Source: Mixophyes australis
Lineage: Eukaryota > Chordata > Amphibia > Anura > Limnodynastidae
Length of the DNA: 64,000 nucleotides
Direction of reading: 5' to 3'
Assembly (NCBI GenBank): GCA_036250195.1
Contig: JAVHZZ010000003.1
Coordinates: 85,179,918 to 85,243,917, forward strand
Position numbers and translations under genes: made by a program. How positions within the stretch are numbered: the first letter of the stretch is position 1; each line of letters begins with the position of its first letter. The notes below the pieces were generated by a model, which saw only the letters and a program-made list of their open reading frames with translations, was not told where the DNA came from and ran no database searches. Below are positions 56,900 to 64,000 of the stretch, in pieces.

Positions 56900-57726
56900 G
56901 ACAAGCTCCATGAAAAAAGTGAATGAAGTCGGAGCCACTACCTAGTGAATAGTTTTCCTGTCTTATATGGACCAGCGAGACTTTGAAAGGTTGTTATGAA
57001 CAGTAGGATTGGTAAGAAGAGGTGCATTTCCGTGCATGTCTTCACATGTTTTCTCTTTACTAAAAATACATCAAAGATTTAAAATGAAAAAAAAATATAT
57101 TTTTTCAAAGAAGAGCTTTTATTTAGAAACTGGTGCAGAAAAGCTGGGAGAGATCAGACCATTTCACAACAGCATCTGTTCGTTTGTATGGCGCACCAAG
57201 GCATGGATTAAGATCAGCTAGTAAAGAGGACATAACTGATTCATGCTGGTGAGACATCTTTTTGAACTTTAAATGTTGAGATATTTTAAGATTACCAGAA
57301 GCCCTGCACCTGTTCAGGAAAAGAAGCCTTATCTTACAACAGTGCCCCTATGTCTCTTTATGTATGTACACTTATTGTTCCTGGCTATAGAGAAAGAGGA
57401 CACTTCCTTCTGGGAAAATTAAACTTAGAATTATTTGGGGTTGACAGAGTCTTATTTCTAAATATAAAATCAGCTCAGTTGACAATAAGATGAATGGGAA
57501 TATGTAATACATATAGTTCCTTTTGTAAAAGTGGCTGCTATAATGGCCTCTATTTTATATTATCACAGTCAATCTTTCTGTAATATGGTGCTAGTGTGCT
57601 TGCCATTATTGTGCATGGTGGATTCAGACCTAGTGCCTAGTATTCACATATAATGTATGCAGAATGAGGAGACATGTTTTGTTTCCATTTTCCCCATGTA
57701 TTTAAAAGAAACATATCTGTTTATAG
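56900..57726. other. Intronic stretch, nothing recognised
   Basis: No gene or repeat ends were seen. Confidence 0.5.
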
Positions 57727-58042
57727 GCAGCACAGTGGCCTAGTGGTTAGCACTTCTGCCTCACAGCACTGAGGTCATGAGTTCTAATCCCAAACATGGC
57801 CTTATCTGTGTGGAGTTTGTATGTTCTCCCTGTGATTGTGTGCGTTTCCTCCAGGTGCTCTGGTTTCCTCCCACATTCCAAAAACATACTAGTCGGTTAA
57901 TTGGCTGCTATCAAAATTGACCCTAGTCTGTGTATGTATGTTAGGGAATTTAGACTGTAAGCTCCAATGGGGCAGGGACTGATGTGAATGAGTTCTCTGT
58001 ACAGTGCTGCGTAATTAGTGGTGATATGTAAATAACTGATGA
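57727..58042 (+). mobile_element. tRNA-derived SINE, near full length
   Basis: It begins GCAGCACAGTGGCCTAGTGG (A box TGGCCTAGTGG) with B-box-like GAGTTCTAATCCC. The central domain is GTGTGGAGTTTGTATGTTCT. The tail is GGGAATTTAGACTGTAAGCT ... AGTGCTGCGTAATTAGTGG ... AAATAACTGATGAT. It belongs to the same family as 44944, 50041 and 59330. Confidence 0.9.
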
Positions 58043-58046
58043 TACA

Positions 58047-58240
58047 TACCTCCCAACATTAACCCAGGCAAAAGGTGGAAAGAATAAACCCCACCTCTGA
58101 TCCATGCAAGATACGCCCCCATTTCACACAGAACATGGCTTTACCTGTGCAAACACTCCCACTTTCTAGTGAAGGCCCAATTCACTTCCTCATACACCCC
58201 ACCCCTATCCGGATCTGCCAGTCAGGACTGTTGGGAGGTA
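58047..58240. mobile_element. MITE with TACCTCCCAAC ends
   Basis: TACCTCCCAACATTAACC at the left is mirrored by GGACTGTTGGGAGGTA at the right. It lies immediately after the SINE tail. Related to 51819-52354 by its ends. Confidence 0.72.
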
Positions 58241-59329
58241 TTGTTTATACATGTTTAAGTATTCCAAACATATATACTTACAGGCCAGTGCAACAAATGA
58301 ATAAATGATGTGCAGTTTCCTCCCCTCTCACACGAGCAATTTCACAGTGAACAAATAGTGTTGTGTAGTTAAACAAGAACATTGGTCATGTAAATCAGCG
58401 AGGGAAAAAGGAGCAGACCTTTATGTCCTTGTGAGATTTTCACCTTCCTTATCTATAGTATTGTAGGCAAAATGGATCATTTGATTTTACTTTTACCATT
58501 CTTAAATACATAAAAGAGGGAGCTGCAGATCACATCTAAATGTCATGCTGTGTTTGCACATTCCTCCGTGGTTCCATTTGTGAAGTTCTAAAAAGAATAA
58601 TAATTGCAGATGTATCCAACCACATCCCAATAACTCCTGTCTTCATGCACATTGTGATATTTGTCATCAGTTCAGTGCTTTAGTACATTTTTTTGCTTTA
58701 GTAAAGTTTTCTTTGTTGTATAAATTTACACCAGACAGTGGTGCTTGTCAAACTATAATATGTTGATCTCACAAATTTCTGGTTCTAACATTCCTCTCTG
58801 CTCTGTCCATCTGCGAGTCCACAGACGAGGAATTGCTTAAATTTCCCATGAACTTGAATATTCTTCCTGTTCTTTAAACTGAGGCCTTAAGAAAGATCCA
58901 CTTTAATGCAATCGCTTTTTGAAGTGAGATCATTTAGGAGTAGGCTTAACTAGACACGGTTTCTTTATCTTGGACGGGGTGCAGTTGGGGCAAAGACTGG
59001 TTCTTTAAAGTGGATTCTGGTTTTTTTGTTTTGTTTCTTTTTTTCATGTGTTGTTCATGGCAGTGGACCATTTTCCCCAGCCATTTGCAAACAGTGTCTG
59101 TCTGGCAGGATTTCCTGGATACAGCAGACAGTGAAATCGCTGAGGGCCAACGTTTTGAACTTCTCGTGATTAGCCTGGTTATAGCGGCTGTTTTCCTTTT
59201 CTTCATCTGTTATGACCAGCTTATTAAAGGGATAAAGTGTTGTTCAGAGAAGAATCTTCTTTATTATATAAAGTAGCACCACGGATAAAGTTTTGAACGT
59301 GCACGTATATAGCAACAGAGTAAGTGTAC
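58241..59329. other. Intronic stretch, no gene recognised
   Basis: Frames of 86-88 codons overlap on both strands at 58946-59276. The plus one has a hydrophobic stretch (LLVISLVIAAVFLFFICY) but no known domain, and I treat it as chance. Confidence 0.45.
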
Positions 59330-59990
59330 AGCATAGAGGTTATCGTTACTGACTTACAGCCATGGGGCCATGAACTAGATTCTGATCAGGGCACAATCTA
59401 TGTGGAGTTTGTATGTTCTTCCTGTGTTTATATGGGTTTCCTCTGGGTGCTCCAGTTTTCCCCACACTCTAAAAACATACTGGTAGGTTAATTGGCTATT
59501 GATGAAATTAACCGTACTGTGTAAGTTTGTGTGATAGAGAACTTAGGGCCTGATTCATTAAGGATCTTAACTTAAGAAACTTCTTATTTAAGTCTCCTGG
59601 ACAAAACCATGTTACAATGCAAGGGGTGCAAATTAGTATTCTGTTTTGCACATAAGTTAAATACTGTCTGTTTTTTCATGTAGCACACAAATGCTTGATA
59701 GCTTATTTGGACACTGAAATTTAAAGTTGATATTTGTGTGCTACATGAAAAAACAGTCAGTATTTAACTTATGCGCAAAACAGAATACTAATTTGCACCC
59801 CTTGCATTATAACATGGTTTTGTCCAGGAGACTGAAATAAGAAGTTTCTTAAGTTAAGATCCTTAATGAATCAGGCCCTTAGACTGTAAACTGCACTGGA
59901 ACAGGGACTGATGTGAATGATTGAACCTAAGTCTCTGTGCCGCTATGTTGGCACTATATAAATAATAGGATAATAATAATAATATACTGT
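59330..59990 (+). mobile_element. tRNA-derived SINE, diverged, split by a MITE
   Basis: The first part (about 59330-59545) has ATGTGGAGTTTGTATGTTCT and GGGTTTCCTCTGGGTGCTCC. The second (59879-59990) has TTAGACTGTAAACTGCACTG and CACTATATAAATAATAGG plus (ATA)n. The palindromic MITE copy B sits between them, exactly at a TTA in the AACTTAGACTGTAA segment. Confidence 0.85.
59546..59878. mobile_element. Palindromic MITE, copy B, inside a SINE
   Basis: GGGCCTGATTCATTAAGGAT ... ATCCTTAATGAATCAGGCCC, 333 bp, nearly identical to copy A. The flanking TTA (59543-59545, 59879-59881) is a 3-bp target duplication within the SINE. Confidence 0.93.
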
Positions 59991-60873
59991 ATCTAATATC
60001 TACAGACCAGGAAATGTAGTCTCTTTGTATAGATAAAGATTATTGACTGATTTCTACAGGTGAACTGTTAGCAAGTTTTGTAAATATACATACAGGCAAC
60101 AATCTCTTGATTAATCCTCTCACTCACCCCACCTCTTTCTGCTCCCAGGGTTTTTGGCTGGGGGGTGTAAGAGAAAGAGAGGAGCCCCAGGAAAAACAGA
60201 CGCATGTAGCAGCCCCCGGGGCAAGAGGGAGCAGCATGTTGGTAAAATCTTTTCTGTAGGCGGTAGTGCAGCTTTAATAAGGATTATATTAAACAATTGT
60301 ATGTTCCTGCATGGCTAACACGAGTACATACTGTATTATTTCACATATCCTATATATTTCTCCCTGTCACAAAACACACAGTGGAATTTGTTGAGTGCCT
60401 TTGGAATGTTTAATATATAAACTTTGCAAAGTTTGACAGCGGGATTTGCTTGTAAATTAGTTTGCAATACTGAAAACAAGAATGAAGCTTTAGCATTTTA
60501 TTTAACAAAATGTTATTTTTGCTCCTCCGGGAACAGGTGGTGAAGTGGTTAATCCTTTCCCAAGTTTAAGGTTTGGGCTCTGAGAATGATTAGTGTTACT
60601 TGCTGTGCCAGGACCTGCTTTGCACAAATGCATTTGGAGGGATGGTGCTAATTTTCCACAGAAGGGGACTGCTCTGTCAGACAGCTGAACTCTGCAAGAC
60701 CTCTTGCATTATCGACTGGAAACTCTGAGCAGAGGGAGAAGTGAGGTTGTCACTAGCTTGACAACAGCCCCTTCACAAGTGTCAGGAATCCAACCTGCCA
60801 AACACCTTACAGTCAAAAGTACAGATCTTTATTTTAACCCTGTAAATGCTGGAGTGGCCTGTATGATCACTAC
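59991..60873. other. Intronic stretch, nothing recognised
   Basis: No gene was recognised. TGTCAGGAATCCAACCTGCC at 60781 resembles an LTR start but pairs with no end that leaves a target duplication. Confidence 0.45.
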
Positions 60874-60878
60874 AGATT

Positions 60879-61543
60879 GTTAGGGTTTCCAGTGTGAAAA
60901 CCACAGACAATAGTTGTATATGAAAGCAGAATGTCTTTAATTGAACAAGGATCACACAGGTACAACTAGGTGCAGTCAATGGATAAACAGCTATCCTAAG
61001 TCCATAGAAATAACAGGAACATGGTACCAGGTTACCAGAATTAGCAGAGACACAGGAGTACTGAATACCAGGCACAACAGGGTAGCAGGATGAACAGGAT
61101 TACCAGGTTTGACGATTGAAGCAGGATACCAGGATGAATCAGGAGGCACTGGATGATCCACAGGAGGCGCAGGCAAAAGCAGGGTCAGGTAAGCCAGGGG
61201 TCATAAGCCATGACATTCACAAAATACCAGGGAGTAAGCAGGAGCAAGGTCAAACATAACCGGGATCGTGGTCACTAGAAACGGTGCAGGATGATGGAAC
61301 AAAACAGGATCCAAACAGGAGTTTCATAAAGATACCAGCAGCAGCAAAGACAAACAAACTGGCACTAGCCTGTTGGAAAAGGCAGTCTTAAGAAGACCAG
61401 AAACAGGTGAGCACAATCCTGATCTGACGATGAGGGCTTAACCCCTTCCAGACAGGGAAAAACTGTCTAGATATAATAGCAGGACCTCTGGTAGCAGAGA
61501 GGTACTGCAGGCCAAATTCATACATAAAGAGAGAGTCCTAACA
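60879..61543 (-). mobile_element. Solo LTR, antisense
   Basis: It starts TGTTAGGGTTTCC and ends GAGAGTCCTAACA (perfect TGTTAGG/CCTAACA ends). It is flanked by CAGAT (60874-60878) and CAGAT (61544-61548), an exact 5-bp target duplication. On the minus strand a TTCAATTAAAGACATTC stretch near 60930 can serve as polyadenylation signal, and the U3 part contains repeated CCTGGTA/CCTGCT phrases. This gives the orientation. The element family was not identified. Confidence 0.88.
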
Positions 61544-61548
61544 CAGAT

Positions 61549-61935
61549 AATATTTATGTTATCGTTTTTGGTACAAGCTAAGCTGTCTAAAAGGTGTAAA
61601 CATATATAGATGTGTGTGACCCCTCCATAAAATGAATTATCACATTACATCAATATAACTTTATGTTATTTTAAACACCTATGGCTTGTAATTAGTCTTG
61701 GAACTTTCAGACTGAGTACACCTGTCGCTGTAGTTCGGTAGGTTTGAACTATTTGAGATCGCAGCTCAGACCTTATATCTGATAGAGTGAACTGATATTT
61801 ATGAAGATGTACAGTAGAGCCTTTAACAACATATGATGGTAATGTACACCGGTAGGTACTGATGACTATGAAGATAATATATTTCATTGTATATATATTA
61901 CTTCTTATGAAAACATGAAATGTAATGAAAATATA
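61549..61935. other. Intronic stretch, nothing recognised
   Basis: Short AT-rich stretch with no features. Confidence 0.5.
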
Positions 61936-63032
61936 CAGTGACTCTAAAAAGTGTCCACCTCCTTTTGATATTTGCGCACATTTTCTTACATCGTGGAATC
62001 AAAATCTAGCTATTACCACTGATCAACACAAAATACTGTGTAAAGTCAAATTACAAAAAAAACACCTCTAAAGCTTCTTCTTAATTAACTACAAGTAGAA
62101 AAATAATAGTAATTTATTTAAAGTAATTTGGAAGGCACGCAGTTACAGCTGTGAGTCTCTAACAACTTTGGACATCTGGGGGTAAATGTATTAACCAGCG
62201 GATTCTGCAAGTCGCAGATATTCGGTGATTTTGCAGGGGAAATTTAAACTGGCAATGGCTTTCAAGGCAAAACTTGCCTTGAAAGCCATTGCTGTTTTAA
62301 ATTTCCCCTGCAAAGTCTCCGAATATCGGCAACTTGCAGAATCCGCTGGTTAATACATTTACCCCCAGATGTCCAAAATACATTAACCCCCTGGACCCTG
62401 CAGTTATCACCCATTTTTTTATGCAATATTACTGGAGTTCCATCATTCTGGATGGGAACTGTTAATGAACAACAATTGTCAAATCATTCTACAGATTCTC
62501 TATGGGATTGAAGTCTGGACTGCCATTGACTGGGTAACACCAGGACATTGGGATCTTTATACTTAAGCTACACAGTGTGGATTTTGCTGTATGCTTTAGA
62601 TCATTGTCCTATTGAAATATAAAACTGCTCCAAACTTGTTCTTGCAGACTGTAGCAGGTTTTACTCCCTCTTAGTGGCCTCCCCAAAAAGTACTCTTCTT
62701 GCACAAATACTTAGAGGACAGTCTTTTCCAGGCAAAGCCAGATTATCTAAATTTATTTGTGATGGTCTTTACAGTGCTTGGTGGGATACTACATCTTCAG
62801 AATCTTCTAATCCTTTCTCTGATTGGTGCATTCCAATAATCTTTTCTCTGATCTGCTTTAAATGGATTTGATCTTCATGATGAAGCCCTTGTTTGGTGAA
62901 GTAATTTTGAAATAAATTGAAACATTTTAAATATACATAGGTAGTCTTCAATCAATTAATTGTGAAGACAGCTGATTGCCTGATTTATCTTAGCAAAATA
63001 GATGAATACTAATGTAATTAATTATTGGCACT
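61936..63032 (-). pseudogene. Tc1-like transposon relic with MITE insertion
   Basis: The left end CAGTGACTCTAAAAAGTG and right end TATTGGCACT are short inverted matches flanked by TA, the Tc1/mariner target. On the minus strand, KQIREKIIGMHQSEKGL (about 62855) and PSTVKTITNKF (about 62770) correspond to the first helix-turn-helix. A QDNDPKHTA-like remnant lies near 62610 and NGSPDFNPIENL, the SPDLNPIENLW motif holding a catalytic Asp, near 62510. A large internal part is deleted and many stops are present. Confidence 0.75.
62167..62377. mobile_element. Palindromic MITE inside the Tc1 relic
   Basis: The arms TTTGGACATCTGGGGGTAAA ... and their reverse complement ... TTTACCCCCAGATGTCCAAA are about 100 bp long and close to perfect, meeting near 62272 (CAAGGCAAAACTTGCCTTG). 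AACCAGCGGATTCTGCAAGT lies in both arms. Confidence 0.87.
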
Positions 63033-64000
63033 TATTGAAAAAAGAGTTGATTTGTCACAGAGTATTTCGGCTTTATCAGTGCTAAGAACTCCTTAATAAA
63101 TCCATTTTGATTCCATGGTGTAAGCATGGGCTCGTATACACACGGTTTGAAAAACAACGTTTGCTAAAAGCATAGTTAAGACCTTATAGTTTGTCCTCAC
63201 TACTAATATAGAGTTAGTAGCGTGTTCTCAAAGCTTCCGGGCAGCGCAATGTCCTTAAGGCTCTGTCCTTAAGGAGCCCTTCCATAGCACCCCATTGTAT
63301 TTTAGCAAGTGTTGCAAGCTGCATGCAATGTCGGAATTGAGAAGTGAATGCTTGTCAGAATGTGGGTGTGTACCGGTCCAATCGCTTACATTATTTTTTG
63401 GGCTGTCTGCATCAAAGCCCCTTTAATAGGTTAAAAAGCGTGTGTTAAATATGTGTTAAATATGTAAAATTAATATCCCTATGTATGAAGGCCTACTCCT
63501 AAAAGATATGAAACACAACTCCTTGAGTAATTCAATGGCGACATTATTAGCTAGATAAATGCATCTCTACTAATGAGTTACAGACACATCAGTCTGTTTG
63601 CTGCAAGAAACACAATGTCAATTGTCTGTTTCAGTTTCTGTCCCTTTGTTCTCACTCTCTGGGTCCTGTCCAGATTTTAAATGTTAAATTACCAATAGAA
63701 ATAAAAGAGGGTTTTGTTTCCAAATGTGTCATTGGTTACAGTGTTCAGTCTGGAGCATTCAGTATACTAACAATGAACTCAGTCAATAGCCCAGGACTCA
63801 GCTAGATGTCTTTAAATTGTTGTCATCTGGACATTTTCAAGATAGCAATTATTTACCGCCCCCACCACTGCTGAGCTTTCTGGAAATGATAGCGTTAAAA
63901 AAGTGAAACTTGTGTGGAAAAATCCACTGTGCAGGGTTGTGATGAACAGTATAATGTCAGTGCAGCTTTTTAGGGTGCCATTTTCATTAATCTTTTGACT
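63033..64000. other. Non-coding stretch to the window end
   Basis: No exon, RNA gene or repeat end was recognised. Confidence 0.5.

Noticed and set aside
57727..57800. Possible tRNA gene (A and B boxes present)
   Set aside because: The boxes belong to the head of a SINE; there is no foldable cloverleaf with acceptor stem.
59010..59276. 88-codon frame with a hydrophobic segment
   Set aside because: No recognisable family; the opposite strand is equally open; most likely chance.

Overview
The window looks like vertebrate nuclear DNA, most probably from a frog. It has long introns, almost no coding density, tRNA-derived SINEs with a LINE-type tail, L2/CR1-like LINEs, chromodomain Gypsy elements and many palindromic MITEs of types I associate with anuran genomes. 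The amphibian assignment is an inference from repeat style. No bacterial, organellar or RNA gene was found.

The only host gene I recognise is WWTR1 (TAZ), the Hippo-pathway coactivator. Its first coding exon lies at 23871-24280 (+). A second, almost identical copy of that exon, with its 5' flank and the start of intron 1, lies at 29022-29431 (+), exactly 5,151 bp downstream. Both copies have an intact ATG, an open frame, the TEAD-binding region, three HxRxxS phosphosite motifs, the start of the WW domain and a GTAAGT donor. They differ at two of 410 coding bases; one difference changes a WW-domain residue (Pro129/His129). I did not find exon 2, so 29.4-64 kb is probably intron 1 and 1-23 kb is upstream flank.

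Layout. 0.1-1.6 kb: decayed Gypsy integrase/chromodomain gene and LTR-like sequence. 4.0-9.0 kb: a 5-kb hAT element with a perfect 8-bp target duplication, an internally deleted transposase (minus strand) and large internal satellites. 12.3-13.8 kb: a pyrimidine-rich minisatellite beside a hAT end. 14.3-22.0 kb: two LINEs head to head, the plus-strand one split by two related hAT MITEs. 22.2-23.0 kb: an inverted-repeat element. 23.0-29.8 kb: the WWTR1 exon 1 duplication, with a nested stack of MITEs and a 42-bp minisatellite between the copies. 29.8-64 kb: mostly non-coding DNA with MITEs, SINEs, two solo LTRs with exact 5-bp target duplications (50.6 and 60.9 kb), two Tc1-like transposase relics (46.5 and 62 kb) and microsatellites.

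Most other open frames are chance or repeat-derived, including the longest one (430 codons at 12487-13779), which is only the translation of a minisatellite. The region worth following up is the duplicated WWTR1 promoter and first exon.
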